A stretch of DNA of 64,000 bases from Flavobacterium sp. (GCA_016787805.1 JAEUTY010000040.1:1-64000), one strand, 5' to 3'. Positions 1-8,059 are shown, counted from the first letter of the stretch. Notes: generated from the letters alone by a model not told the origin. Translations and numbers: made by a program.

Positions 1-44
1 ATGAATATAATAAAACTAATCATTAACAATTAAAAAATCTTATC

Positions 45-449
45 ATGAAAAATTTCATTAAAAAAGTATCTTATTTGGCATTATTTATTGTTTCGGGAAT
101 TGTTTTCCAAATTAGTTGTTCAAATTCAGAAGACAACCTTACTGAAAATACACAGTCCAACAAAATACTATTTTACAGATCAAACGCAACGGGAAATGGT
201 TTTTATCTATCCGATTATGATGGAAGTAATGAAGTTCATATTCCTGTTACATTGCCAACAGGCAGTTTTATAACAACTACTACTGTTTCTCCTCATTTAT
301 CACCCGATGGTACTAAATTTTTTTTCGTAGTAATCGACAGTGCTAACAACTCACAAGATATTTACTCGTGTAATGTTGATGGTACCAATTTGCAACAAGT
401 GGTAACTAGTGGTCAAAGTGGTATTATAGCTTTAGGAAATGCTAATTAA
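45..449 (+). CDS. Short PD40-like lipoprotein, probably truncated
   Basis: Small secreted lipoprotein of 134 residues. The N-terminus is a lipoprotein signal: KK, a hydrophobic stretch, then a lipobox ending in Cys at about residue 25 (QISCS). The body contains a PD40/TolB-like beta-propeller blade signature: 'LSPDGTKFFFVV' followed by 'DIYSCNVDGTNLQQV'. Relatives with this signature are usually a few hundred residues with several blades; here only one to two blades remain before a stop, so I suspect a 3' truncation. Nothing after the stop (450-665) continues the fold. Function unknown; extracytoplasmic anchoring is inferred from the lipobox. Confidence 0.7.
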   Translation: MKNFIKKVSYLALFIVSGIVFQISCSNSEDNLTENTQSNKILFYRSNATGNGFYLSDYDGSNEVHIPVTLPTGSFITTTTVSPHLSPDGTKFFFVVIDSANNSQDIYSCNVDGTNLQQVVTSGQSGIIALGNAN

Positions 450-665
450 AATTTAAGAGATTGCTAACGTTTTTCATTTTACATGCTGGGCTCGCAATTA
501 TTATTTTTGTTTGTTGAAAATAGGCTAGTCACTGTAACTCGATTTTTCCCAAAAAATCAATAAATTTGTTTAGTTTAGTTCGTTTTTGTTGTTACAACAG
601 ATTTATACATGGTGTCTTATGTGCAATAAACCGTTCGAAGCGGTCATTTAAAATCACACTTATTT

Positions 666-1280
666 TTGAGAGATAATGTAAACCAAAAGAAAACAGAAAA
701 GAGAAGATTCAAAACCAAAGAAAAAAAAAGAGAACAATTGCATTTCAATCTATTAATTTTTTCCTTGGTTTTTTGTATTCTAAATTTAACGTTTATCGAA
801 AGTAAAACTATTGGAGGCGATAACCGTTATGAAATCTATGTGTTTTTAGTACCAACTGTTATTGGAACACTATTTTTCGGAATTTATAGAAAGGATTATA
901 TACTTAATAAGTATTCAAGTTTTAAAGAAACTTACGCCAAAACAGTTGTAATTGGATTTTATTTATTGCAAGGAATTTTGGTTTCTTATTTAAGCTTTGG
1001 ACAAATAGCAAGTGTACTATGGAATTGTTTTAATAAAATTGAAGCAAAAAAAAATCCAACAGAAATAATTATTTGCAAAGTTACAGATTTTGATACACGA
1101 AAAAATCCAACAGTATGTTTTAAATTTAAAAATAAAACGGAAGTTTTTCGAGTTAATTCTGAAGTTAATAAAGCCAATTATGATCGTAATCCAAAAGATT
1201 ATCAACTAGAAATAGCTGTAAAAAAAGGAATTTGGAATTACTATATCGTTGAACATTGGAAATTATCAAAAATCCGCTAA
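666..1280 (+). CDS. Hypothetical membrane protein (204 aa)
   Basis: Not recognised as a named family. A strongly basic N-terminus (about 25 residues, Lys/Arg rich) is followed by two or three hydrophobic segments (about residues 27-45, 58-75 and 92-120) and a polar C-terminal domain of about 85 residues rich in Lys and aromatic residues. The only start available before the first membrane segment is TTG; the next candidate is a TTG about 25 codons in, so the exact start is uncertain. It sits 12 bp before the beta-helix gene. The 216-bp spacer ahead of it (450-665) holds no gene that I can see. Confidence 0.55.
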   Translation: MRDNVNQKKTEKRRFKTKEKKREQLHFNLLIFSLVFCILNLTFIESKTIGGDNRYEIYVFLVPTVIGTLFFGIYRKDYILNKYSSFKETYAKTVVIGFYLLQGILVSYLSFGQIASVLWNCFNKIEAKKNPTEIIICKVTDFDTRKNPTVCFKFKNKTEVFRVNSEVNKANYDRNPKDYQLEIAVKKGIWNYYIVEHWKLSKIR

Positions 1281-1292
1281 AATTAACAATAA

Positions 1293-2720
1293 ATGAAATC
1301 CCTTATTCAACTATTTTTATTTTGTGTATGGTTGGCTCCGGCTTACGCAACTAACTATTATGTGAGTAGTTTGATTGGAAATGACTTTAATCAAGGTACT
1401 TCGCAGCAACATCCTTTCAAAACCTTACAAAAAGCAGCCAATCAAGTGCAACCTGGTGATAATGTGTATGTAATGAATGGAACTTATACCAATAGCGACA
1501 ATGAACCCGGGTTTTATCAATCGCAAGTGGTTTTTATGATGCACAGCGGAACTCCGCAAGCTTGGATTACTTTTGAAGCCTTAGAAGGACACCATCCTGT
1601 AATTGTAGTTCAACAAGCTTTTGGTATTCGAATTGTGGCAGCCGAACCGTTTCACACCAAAGGCACTTTGGCTTATATCCGAATCAAAAACTTAACGATT
1701 GTAGGGAATTCAAAACAAATTCCACTTTGTGATGCACTCAATCAACCACGAAGTTGCAACCAACACGATGGCGATGTCAATTGGAATTACAACGGAAGTG
1801 GCATTTCAATTGGTTCAGAAAATCGCTATGCCGAAAACGGCAATGTGGTGCATCATGTTGAAGTAATCAATTGCGATGTGTCAAATTGTGCCGCTGCTGG
1901 TATTAGTGCTTACCGCTGTGACTATGTTACTATTTCACAATGTAAAGTATACAACAATGGTGCAAAATCTACCTTTGGTAGCAGTGGAATACACATTTAT
2001 AATCCTCGCAATACCAATTCAGCTTCTACGGATGAACGGCGAAATCATTTTATTATTAGTCGGAACGAAGTGTTCAACAACCGAAATGAAGTTCCTTTTT
2101 TTAATGGAAAAAAATGCAAAGGCTACACTGATGGCAACGGAATTATTATCGATGATGCGAACAATACTCAGTCGAATAAAGAAAAATTTATTGGCGACAT
2201 TTTGATTGAAAACAATGTGATTTATGAAAATGGTGGTTCGGGAATGACCATTTTTCAGTCGGATAATGTGACCATTAGAAACAACAGTACCTACAAAAAT
2301 TGCCAGTTTACACCTGATCGAAAGAAAAGGGCCGAAATGCTAGTTGTACAAGCCAACAACATACAAATAACCAATAATATATTTTATGCCCGAGAAAAAC
2401 AACGTGGTTATTACAAAGGATCGAAATGCAAAAACATTGATGCCAACACTAATATTGTTTTTAATTCTAAGAAAAATTCAGGGTTAAAAAATTACAGCAA
2501 AGACAATCCAATGTATACGGCTATTTCTGATTCAAATAAAACATACACTAGTTGCGAAGATACTGTATTTGAAATCATTGACCAGTGTACACCAAAAAAC
2601 CTACAGTTATTGCCCGAGAGCGCTGCAAGAGGAAAAGCAAATACAGCCAATTTACCCGAAACGGATTTTACTGGAGCAAAATTCTCTAAAAACAGTGGAA
2701 ATCTGGGAGCTTATCAATAA
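1293..2720 (+). CDS. Secreted right-handed beta-helix repeat protein
   Basis: Exported protein of 475 residues with a cleavable signal peptide (cleavage probably after APAYA). It begins with the DUF1565-type motif 'GNDFNQGTSQQHPFKTLQKA', in which the pattern G-(T/S)-x2-x-P-(F/L)-x-T-(I/L)-x-x-A marks the first turn of pectin-lyase-like parallel beta-helices. Parallel beta-helix rungs follow, including 'GISAYRCDYVTISQCKVYNN', 'GIIIDDANN' and 'GMTIFQSDNVTIRNN'. Such proteins are often polysaccharide lyases or carbohydrate-binding proteins, but no catalytic signature can be assigned. Several Cys residues suggest disulfides. No C-terminal sorting domain is evident. The gene is followed by a repeat-dense spacer. 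Confidence 0.8.
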   Translation: MKSLIQLFLFCVWLAPAYATNYYVSSLIGNDFNQGTSQQHPFKTLQKAANQVQPGDNVYVMNGTYTNSDNEPGFYQSQVVFMMHSGTPQAWITFEALEGHHPVIVVQQAFGIRIVAAEPFHTKGTLAYIRIKNLTIVGNSKQIPLCDALNQPRSCNQHDGDVNWNYNGSGISIGSENRYAENGNVVHHVEVINCDVSNCAAAGISAYRCDYVTISQCKVYNNGAKSTFGSSGIHIYNPRNTNSASTDERRNHFIISRNEVFNNRNEVPFFNGKKCKGYTDGNGIIIDDANNTQSNKEKFIGDILIENNVIYENGGSGMTIFQSDNVTIRNNSTYKNCQFTPDRKKRAEMLVVQANNIQITNNIFYAREKQRGYYKGSKCKNIDANTNIVFNSKKNSGLKNYSKDNPMYTAISDSNKTYTSCEDTVFEIIDQCTPKNLQLLPESAARGKANTANLPETDFTGAKFSKNSGNLGAYQ

Positions 2721-2721
2721 G

Positions 2722-2947
2722 GTTGTAAGTTGTAAGTTGTAAGTTGAATGTTTTTAGCTAATCGCTAACAGCTAATTGTTACCTTCTGCTACTGCTTTCT
2801 GGGTTGTCGGTTGTCGGTTGTCGGTTTTAAGTTTCGCTAATCGCTAACAGCTAATTGCTTGGTGGTTGTAAGTTTTAGTTTCAAGTTTCAGGTTTTGTTT
2901 TACTGAACACTGACCACTGACCACTCTGCCTTCTGCTACTGCGTTCT
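2722..2947. repeat. Composite heptamer/short-repeat spacer
   Basis: Non-coding spacer built from several short repeat families: (GTTGTAA)x3 at 2722-2742; an exact 22-nt direct repeat of the GCTAATCGCTAACAGC type at 2757-2778 and 2836-2857; (GTTGTCG)x3 at 2803-2823; ACTGAAC-ACTGACC-ACTGACC at 2902-2922; and a near-identical pair of CCTTCTGCTACTGC segments at about 2782 and 2929. The units are 7 nt long. The ACTGAAC/ACTGACC units recur around the gene at 5867-6244. No ORF or RNA gene is visible. Confidence 0.85.
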
Positions 2948-2971
2948 TTATTCTTGCCTCTTACCAATGCA

Positions 2972-3340
2972 TCAAGCTTTTCTTAGTATCTTCTCCATTG
3001 CTTTGCCTTTGGCTAACTCGTCTATTAATTTATCCAAATAACGTGTTTGTTGTGTAATTGGATTTTGGAGTTCTTCAACACGATAGCCGCAAATTACTCC
3101 AGTAATTAAATGTGCATTCGGATGGAGTGTTGCTCTTTCGAAAAAGGTTTTAAAAGTAACCTTCTCCTCTATTAGCTCTTGCAGTTTTTTCTCATCAAAA
3201 CCTGTGAGCCATTCGATTACTTGAAGTAATTCGGCTTTGGTTCGGCCTTTACTCTCAACCTTCTTAATATAATGCGGATAAACGGATGCAAAGGTGAGTT
3301 TGGCTATTTTTTCGTTGTGTTCGGGAGTAGTTTTCATCAC
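2972..3340 (-). CDS. DUF2200 family protein
   Basis: Cytoplasmic protein of 122 residues matching the DUF2200 pattern: an N-terminal 'KIAKLTFASVYPHY', then 'ELLQVIEWLTGFDEKKLQ', 'HLITGVICGYRVEEL' and the near-invariant C-terminus 'RYLDKLIDELAKGKAMEKIL'. The length is normal for the family, whose function is not known. It lies immediately downstream of the DUF1801-type gene with a 1-bp gap, so the two are almost certainly co-transcribed. The start was chosen at MMKTTPEHN; the second Met is equally possible. Confidence 0.85.
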   Translation of the reverse strand: MMKTTPEHNEKIAKLTFASVYPHYIKKVESKGRTKAELLQVIEWLTGFDEKKLQELIEEKVTFKTFFERATLHPNAHLITGVICGYRVEELQNPITQQTRYLDKLIDELAKGKAMEKILRKA

Positions 3341-3341
3341 A

Positions 3342-3731
3342 TTATAGCTTTATTAACAGACCTTTACGTTTCACTATATTCTTATAATCCCATTGAATTT
3401 CTCTTGACTTTTGAAGCCAACGTTTCAAATCATCAGAATGAATCTCTTCCACATTGTTATAAAAAATGGAAGCATCTTTAAATTTTGCTCCTTTAACGTT
3501 GAGTAACGATTCATCAAAATCTGCTCCGCTCCAAAACATCAGTCGAATACCCGCTTTTTGTTTACTATAACCCACAATCGGATTGCCTTCTAAAAACCAA
3601 ACAGGATGAGCATGCCAAACTTTGCTTTCCGCCTCTGTTAGTTCTTGATTAATTAGTAATGCAAGTTGATCGCAGATTTCTTTATTCATAAGAATTTGCT
3701 GATCATTATACAATTTAATTTCTTTATTCAT
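3342..3731 (-). CDS. DUF1801/YdhG-like protein
   Basis: Protein of 129 residues of the DUF1801 (YdhG/YdeI-like) fold: the segment 'ESKVWHAHPVWFLEGNPIVGYSKQKAGIRLMFWSG' (split here only by position, residues about 36-70) has the family's beta-strand core 'P.W...G.PI.GY...K..I.L.FW'. Some relatives are described as iron-chaperone-like, but no metal ligands can be claimed here. There are two possible starts because MNKEI occurs at residues 1-5 and again at 15-19; I kept the upstream one. It is the first gene of the pair with the DUF2200 gene. Confidence 0.75.
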   Translation of the reverse strand: MNKEIKLYNDQQILMNKEICDQLALLINQELTEAESKVWHAHPVWFLEGNPIVGYSKQKAGIRLMFWSGADFDESLLNVKGAKFKDASIFYNNVEEIHSDDLKRWLQKSREIQWDYKNIVKRKGLLIKL

Positions 3732-3757
3732 ATTATCAAATGAATTACAAAATACAA

Positions 3758-5794
3758 TTATAGCAACCCGTTGTACTTACGAACAAACCACTCAGTAGCC
3801 AAAAGTGCAGCTACTAGAACCAACAACCAAATCCAGTCAATAATAGGTGTTTTGTTCACCATTTCTTTTTGGATGGCTTTATAATCTTGGTTTTCTAATA
3901 AAGTTTTGATCAAATTGTCTACCTGATTAGGAACAAAAACAGCGCCTTTGGTTTGCGAAGCCAACTGTCGTAAACGCACCAAATCGGGATTCACAAATTG
4001 CTTTTCAATATCGAAATCGAGTATTTCAAATCCGGCTGAATAGCTCGAATTGGAGTTAAGTTCTTTTACCGTAAATGAATAATTCCCAGCAGGCAAACCG
4101 TCTAAATTGACTTTAAACGCATTTGATGCACGCAACATATCGTAACGCTTAACTTGTTTGGTTTTGGCATTGGTAACCGTGATAGTTAGACGCGCTTTTT
4201 CGTCGAGTTCGTAGTTTTTGTTGAAATATTGTGCTGTAATTTCCAACGCGTCGCCTGAGTTGTAAAAACGTTCGTGGTTCACAATCAGTGATTTTTTAGC
4301 ATCATTGGAAGCCAAATACTGCACGATTTTATCCATAAAAACATCAAATTCATCAAATGATTTCTTTTCGACATAACTGTGCGCACGCCATTTCCAAATA
4401 TTTTCACCCAACAAATAAGCCGAACGCAGGCCTTGACTATCCGAAAAAGCCAATAAAGGTGCATTGGTATCTACAGTTCGAATACGTGAGGTCAACAAAA
4501 CTTGAACATTGGCATTTGGCGTGATATTTCCGTAGGCATTTTCTAAAGGCGGGAAACCTTCAAAACCAATATTATCAGTAGCAAACAAATTAAAATCGGA
4601 GTTGAACGACGCAGTATAATCTTCTTTTTGGGAAGTAACACGAAACGCCATTGCATTTTGTTGTTGATTTAAAAAGCCATAATCCGTATTATTTCCAGTA
4701 ATCATCCAAGTGTTGATGCGAAGGTTTTTATTGGCTTCAAATATACTTTTGAACTCAGCATTTGGCTGGTATAAAATCAAAACATTGAATTTATTTAATT
4801 CGCTGATTTCTTTAGGTTTAATTATCGTTACTTTACGCGATGCGTTAGTTTCGATACTGCGCTTTATTGCACCTAAATCAGGGTGATTTATCGCTGAAAC
4901 AATGGCAATTTCCGAACGTTGATCAATGATTTCTACAGCAAATTTCTTGGTATTATTGTAGGTGTTTTTTTCTGTTTCGTTGGAGGTGATTTTGGCTGTA
5001 TACAATTGCATTCCGACTTTATCAGCAGGTAATAACACATTCACAATTTGTGCTTTTTGCGAAGGCGAAAACGAAACCGTTTGTTGGGTTAAAACACTAT
5101 TGCCTTGCGAAATTGAAAAGGTAGCATTAATACTTTTGTTTCCAGCATATTGCAGAAAAACCTCAGCTGGAAACTTGTTTTTGTGAAACGCGTATTTGTT
5201 AACGTTGATTTGGTTGATTTTTAAATCCAAATAAGTGGTTGTATCACCTACCACTAAAGGATAAACCTTATTATTTGCATCAAATGAAAACACATAATCT
5301 TCGCCCGAAGTTTGGTTACCATCTGAAATCAGAACCGTAGGAAATGTTAAGTTCTTATTGATACTTTTCAAGCTTTTGGCAACTTTATCAAAATGCGATT
5401 GTTTGCCTTTAAAGTTGAGTTCGTTCGCTTCTTCTATCGATTGAAAATCAGCATCAAAACTGTATAATTGTACATCGTACTTATCTTTTAACTCGTTATT
5501 ATTGGCTATTTTTTCAAACAACTCTTTACTAACAGCATCCGATTTAAGTTCGGTAATCGACTTTGAATTATCCACCACCAAAGCCAAAGGTGTTTTGATC
5601 GTTTCGTAAGTTTTACGAGAAATAATTGGGTTAATCAACAAAAGTAATATCCCAAAAATGGCCAAAAACCGTAGCAAAGCCAACAATTTAGTGAGCTTAG
5701 AACGGCTTTTGTTTTTATAAAAATATTGAAAATACGACAACCCAGCAGCAACGAGTACTGAGAGTAACAAGAGAGCTATTGTGGATGTTGTCAT
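3758..5794 (-). CDS. VWA-domain inner-membrane protein
   Basis: Membrane protein of 678 residues. Two hydrophobic segments lie at the N-terminus (about residues 5-25 and 40-58) and one at the C-terminus (about 650-668, WIWLLVLVAALLATEWF), so the large middle part faces the periplasm. A von Willebrand A-like segment follows TM2: 'ALVVDNSKSI' supplies the DxSxS metal site, and 'TVLISDGNQTSGEDY' is the second MIDAS strand. The rest resembles Ig-like beta domains ('GNYSFTVKELNSNSSYSAGF'). This architecture is common in Bacteroidota and resembles the Bat/aerotolerance VWA membrane proteins, but the role is not established. A (CAGTGGT)n array ends about 10 bp upstream of the start codon. Confidence 0.8.
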   Translation of the reverse strand: MTTSTIALLLLSVLVAAGLSYFQYFYKNKSRSKLTKLLALLRFLAIFGILLLLINPIISRKTYETIKTPLALVVDNSKSITELKSDAVSKELFEKIANNNELKDKYDVQLYSFDADFQSIEEANELNFKGKQSHFDKVAKSLKSINKNLTFPTVLISDGNQTSGEDYVFSFDANNKVYPLVVGDTTTYLDLKINQINVNKYAFHKNKFPAEVFLQYAGNKSINATFSISQGNSVLTQQTVSFSPSQKAQIVNVLLPADKVGMQLYTAKITSNETEKNTYNNTKKFAVEIIDQRSEIAIVSAINHPDLGAIKRSIETNASRKVTIIKPKEISELNKFNVLILYQPNAEFKSIFEANKNLRINTWMITGNNTDYGFLNQQQNAMAFRVTSQKEDYTASFNSDFNLFATDNIGFEGFPPLENAYGNITPNANVQVLLTSRIRTVDTNAPLLAFSDSQGLRSAYLLGENIWKWRAHSYVEKKSFDEFDVFMDKIVQYLASNDAKKSLIVNHERFYNSGDALEITAQYFNKNYELDEKARLTITVTNAKTKQVKRYDMLRASNAFKVNLDGLPAGNYSFTVKELNSNSSYSAGFEILDFDIEKQFVNPDLVRLRQLASQTKGAVFVPNQVDNLIKTLLENQDYKAIQKEMVNKTPIIDWIWLLVLVAALLATEWFVRKYNGLL

Positions 5795-5803
5795 AATTGT
5801 ATT

Positions 5804-5835
5804 CAGTGGTCAGTGGTCAGTGGTCAGTGGTCAGT
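5804..5835. repeat. (CAGTGGT)4 heptamer array, left flank of IVP gene
   Basis: Four perfect tandem copies of CAGTGGT plus CAGT. Read on the other strand the unit is ACTGACC, one base different from the ACTGAAC unit of the array at 6276-6323. The two arrays are therefore imperfect inverted repeats bracketing the four-helix-bundle gene. Confidence 0.95.
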
Positions 5836-5866
5836 ATTCTATCCTCAGTTTTATTTCTGAAATTGA

Positions 5867-6244
5867 TTACTTTTTTGACATCTTTACACCAAATTTTTGA
5901 GGGTTTAACATCATATAATTTAGAAGTTTACCTACTTCATCACAATCGTTATATAAATCATTAAATAGTTCTTCTTCTAAGTAACCGCATTCGAGTGCAA
6001 ACTCTAACCAAACTTTTGTTTCAGAATTTTCAGCATCACTATCAGTTAACTTGTGGATATAGCTTTTCTTATATTCTCTTTTTCTGTAGGCTTCTGCAAT
6101 ATTTGCTGAAACACTTCTAGATGAGCGTCGTATTTGATCAGTGAGTGCAAAAATCTCTTCTTTTGGAAAGGATTTGGAAATATCATATACTTTCATCGCT
6201 AAAGAAAATGATTTTTGATAGGCAAGTAATTCTTGAAATTGCAT
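5867..6244 (-). CDS. Four-helix-bundle protein, S23/IVP family
   Basis: Protein of 125 residues of the S23 family, named after proteins encoded in 23S rRNA intervening sequences and structurally related to Avd of diversity-generating retroelements. The family signature is visible: an N-terminal 'ELLAYQKSFSLAMKVYDISK', then 'FPKEEIFALTDQIRRSSRSV', 'SANIAEAYRKREYK' and a third and fourth helix with 'AENSETKVWLEFALECGYL'. Helices are amphipathic and the tail is Lys rich. The length is typical. These proteins form pentameric barrels and are thought to bind nucleic acid; the biological role is unknown. It lies alone between fabG and the VWA gene, bracketed by inverted heptamer arrays, which suggests it arrived as a unit. 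Confidence 0.88.
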   Translation of the reverse strand: MQFQELLAYQKSFSLAMKVYDISKSFPKEEIFALTDQIRRSSRSVSANIAEAYRKREYKKSYIHKLTDSDAENSETKVWLEFALECGYLEEELFNDLYNDCDEVGKLLNYMMLNPQKFGVKMSKK

Positions 6245-6275
6245 ATAACAAAATTAAAAAATGGCATATAAAAAA

Positions 6276-6323
6276 ACTGAACACTGAACACTGAACACTG
6301 AACACTGAACACTGAACACTGAA
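6276..6323. repeat. (ACTGAAC)6 heptamer array, right flank of IVP gene
   Basis: Six perfect tandem copies of ACTGAAC followed by ACTGAA, ending 2 bp before the fabG stop codon. It is the near-inverse of the array at 5804-5835 (ACTGACC on the opposite strand). Confidence 0.95.
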
Positions 6324-6325
6324 TA

Positions 6326-7072
6326 CTAAGTCAACATTCCTCCATCAACGTTCAACACTTGACCTGTAACGTAAGCACTCATATCAGAAGCTAAGAATAA
6401 GCAGGCATTGGCAACATCTTCTGGAGTTCCGCCGCGTTTTAACGGAATAGAATCTCTCCAACCTTGCACTACATCTTCATTTAATTTGGCTGTCATTTCG
6501 GTTTCGATAAATCCTGGAGCGATGGCATTGCAACGGATATTTCTTGAACCTAATTCTAATGCTATTGACTTGGTGAATCCAATCATTCCTGCTTTAGAAG
6601 CGGCGTAGTTGGCTTGACCAGCATTGCCTTTCACTCCTACTACACTACTCATATTTACAATTGAGCCTGTGCGGTTTTTAAGCATTACTTTTTGTACTGC
6701 TTTGGTCATATTGAAAACCGACTTTAAATTGATTTCAATTACCTTGTCAAAATCTTCTTCACTCATACGCATCAACAAATTGTCTTTGGTGATACCAGCA
6801 TTGTTGATTAAGATATCGATGGTTCCGAATTCGGCTATTACATCGTCCGAAAGCTTTTGTGCTTCTTCAAAATTGGCCGCATTCGACTGGTATCCTTTGG
6901 CTTTTACGCCCAATGCATTCAATTCGTTTTCTAAAGCCATAGCCGACTCTGCAGAAGAACTATAGGTGAACGCTACATTCGCGCCCTGTTGTGCAAATAC
7001 TTTTGCAATTCCACTACCAATTCCGCGACTTGCTCCGGTAATAATAGCTACTTTTCCTTCAAGTAATTTCAT
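6326..7072 (-). CDS. fabG: 3-oxoacyl-[ACP] reductase
   Basis: NADPH-dependent reductase of the fatty acid elongation cycle, a classical short-chain dehydrogenase. Visible motifs: the TGASRGIG nucleotide-binding loop (residues 12-19), NNAG, catalytic Ser143, Tyr156 and Lys160 (YAASK), and the C-terminal 'YVTGQVLNVDGGML' typical of FabG. The ATG at 7072 gives 248 residues, the usual length. An in-frame upstream start at 7108 would add 12 atypical residues and would fall at or upstream of the expected transcription start of the -7 box at 7110-7117, so I rejected it. It is divergent from the sigma factor gene. Confidence 0.93.
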   Translation of the reverse strand: MKLLEGKVAIITGASRGIGSGIAKVFAQQGANVAFTYSSSAESAMALENELNALGVKAKGYQSNAANFEEAQKLSDDVIAEFGTIDILINNAGITKDNLLMRMSEEDFDKVIEINLKSVFNMTKAVQKVMLKNRTGSIVNMSSVVGVKGNAGQANYAASKAGMIGFTKSIALELGSRNIRCNAIAPGFIETEMTAKLNEDVVQGWRDSIPLKRGGTPEDVANACLFLASDMSAYVTGQVLNVDGGMLT

Positions 7073-7109
7073 ATCGATTGTAATTAGTTTGTTTGATATT
7101 TTAAGCATT

Positions 7110-7117
7110 CAAATATA
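7110..7117 (-). promoter_or_regulatory. Candidate -7 box for fabG
   Basis: On the minus strand this reads TATATTTG, a match to the Bacteroidota -7 consensus TAnnTTTG, 38 bp upstream of the fabG ATG. No convincing TTG -33 element lies at the usual distance, so this is a partial match. Confidence 0.45.
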
Positions 7118-7207
7118 GTATTATTTTAATTTTAAAAAAATTTGTTTGTAGTTAAACCTTTGCTAATACTTGCAGTCTGATTACATTTACGACCTAATTT
7201 TTTCGTA

Positions 7208-7753
7208 ATGAACACAGTAAACGATTTCGAATCACTTTATAATCAATACAAAGTATTGGTGTATAACGTGGCGTTGCACTATGTTCAAAATTGTGAAGAC
7301 GCTGAAGAAATTACTCAAGACGTGTTTGTTCAGGTGTATCACTCGATGCATAAATTTGAAAACAACTCTACATTCAAGACCTGGATTTATAGAATTTCTA
7401 TCAATAAATCACTTGATTTTATCAAACATAAAAAAAGTAAAAAACGATTTTTTGTTTTCGGTCAACGATCGGATTCAGAAAAAGAGCTTCAAAACATTTC
7501 TTCGTTTGAGCACCCTGGAATTGCAATGGAACACCAAGAAGATGCTGCCATTTTATTAAAAACCATCAATGAATTAACCGAAAATCAACGCACTGCTTTT
7601 ATCTTATCAAAATTGGATGGTTTGAGTAATCCTGAAATTGCAACCATTATGGATGTTAGTATTTCATCGGTAGAATCGTTGATTTTTAGGGCCAAATCGA
7701 CTTTAAAAGAAAAATTAAGTCAACAATTTGAAAATTACCGCAAGAAAAAATAA
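7208..7753 (+). CDS. ECF-type RNA polymerase sigma factor
   Basis: Sigma-70 family, ECF subgroup, 181 residues. Region 2 spans about residues 5-75: 'FESLYNQYKVLVYNVALHYV', 'DAEEITQDVFVQVY' and the promoter-melting 'FKTWIYRISINKSLDFIKHK'. A linker of about 35 residues follows, then region 4 (about 115-170) with the helix-turn-helix 'NPEIATIMDVSISSVESLIF'. It heads a compact plus-strand cluster: next comes a small one-TM protein and then a Spy-like periplasmic protein, the arrangement of ECF systems controlled by an anti-sigma factor and a periplasmic sensor (CnrYXH type). The target regulon is probably the downstream MbnP/MbnH genes (inference). Confidence 0.93.
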   Translation: MNTVNDFESLYNQYKVLVYNVALHYVQNCEDAEEITQDVFVQVYHSMHKFENNSTFKTWIYRISINKSLDFIKHKKSKKRFFVFGQRSDSEKELQNISSFEHPGIAMEHQEDAAILLKTINELTENQRTAFILSKLDGLSNPEIATIMDVSISSVESLIFRAKSTLKEKLSQQFENYRKKK

Positions 7754-7789
7754 ATAGTGTCGTCTAAACCAATAGGAAGTTTAAATAAG

Positions 7790-8056
7790 ATGGAAAAAGA
7801 AACCTTTATCGAGCAAATTTTAAACAGCACCAACGGAATTACTCCAGTACAACCGAGTGATGATTTATTTGCCAAAATCAAAAACCGAATTCATGAAAAA
7901 CAAGTGATTCCGATGCGAGTTGTTGTTATGGTTGCCGCCTCAATTGCGTTGCTTGTTTCCTTAAATATTATTTTATTATCAATTAAAACATCAAAAAACG
8001 AAACTACTATTGCTGTACTTGAGCAATCGATTAATCAAAGTAATCAACTGTATTAA
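7790..8056 (+). CDS. Small membrane protein, candidate anti-sigma factor
   Basis: Protein of 88 residues from the ATG at 7790, which has AGGAAG ahead of it; a GTG at 7757, 3 bp after the sigma gene stop, would add 11 residues. An acidic/amphipathic cytoplasmic half (about 45 residues, 'FIEQILNSTNG' and 'PSDDLFAKIKNRIHEK') precedes one membrane helix ('VVVMVAASIALLVSLNIILL') and a short periplasmic tail. There is no HXXXCXXC zinc motif. The role as anti-sigma factor is inferred only from size, topology and position between the ECF sigma gene and the Spy-like sensor gene. Confidence 0.7.
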   Translation: MEKETFIEQILNSTNGITPVQPSDDLFAKIKNRIHEKQVIPMRVVVMVAASIALLVSLNIILLSIKTSKNETTIAVLEQSINQSNQLY

Positions 8057-8059
8057 ATT

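Noticed and set aside
450-665. attC-like or integron cassette site
   Set aside because: GCTAACG is present but no matching inverse core was found and no integrase is visible.
666-668. TATTTTTG at 661-668 as the promoter of the small membrane protein gene
   Set aside because: It overlaps the proposed TTG start codon itself and has no -33 element; it is probably chance in AT-rich DNA.
2722-2947. CRISPR-like array
   Set aside because: Units are 7 nt without regular unique spacers and several families are mixed; no cas gene is near.
5804-5835. Transposon terminal inverted repeat of a full IS
   Set aside because: There is no transposase between the arrays and no target duplication that I can confirm; the arrays are tandem, not simple TIRs.
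6326-7108. FabG starting at the upstream ATG 7108
   Set aside because: The first 12 residues are not FabG-like and the start would lie at or upstream of the likely transcription start from the TATATTTG box; the ATG at 7072 gives the normal 248-residue enzyme.
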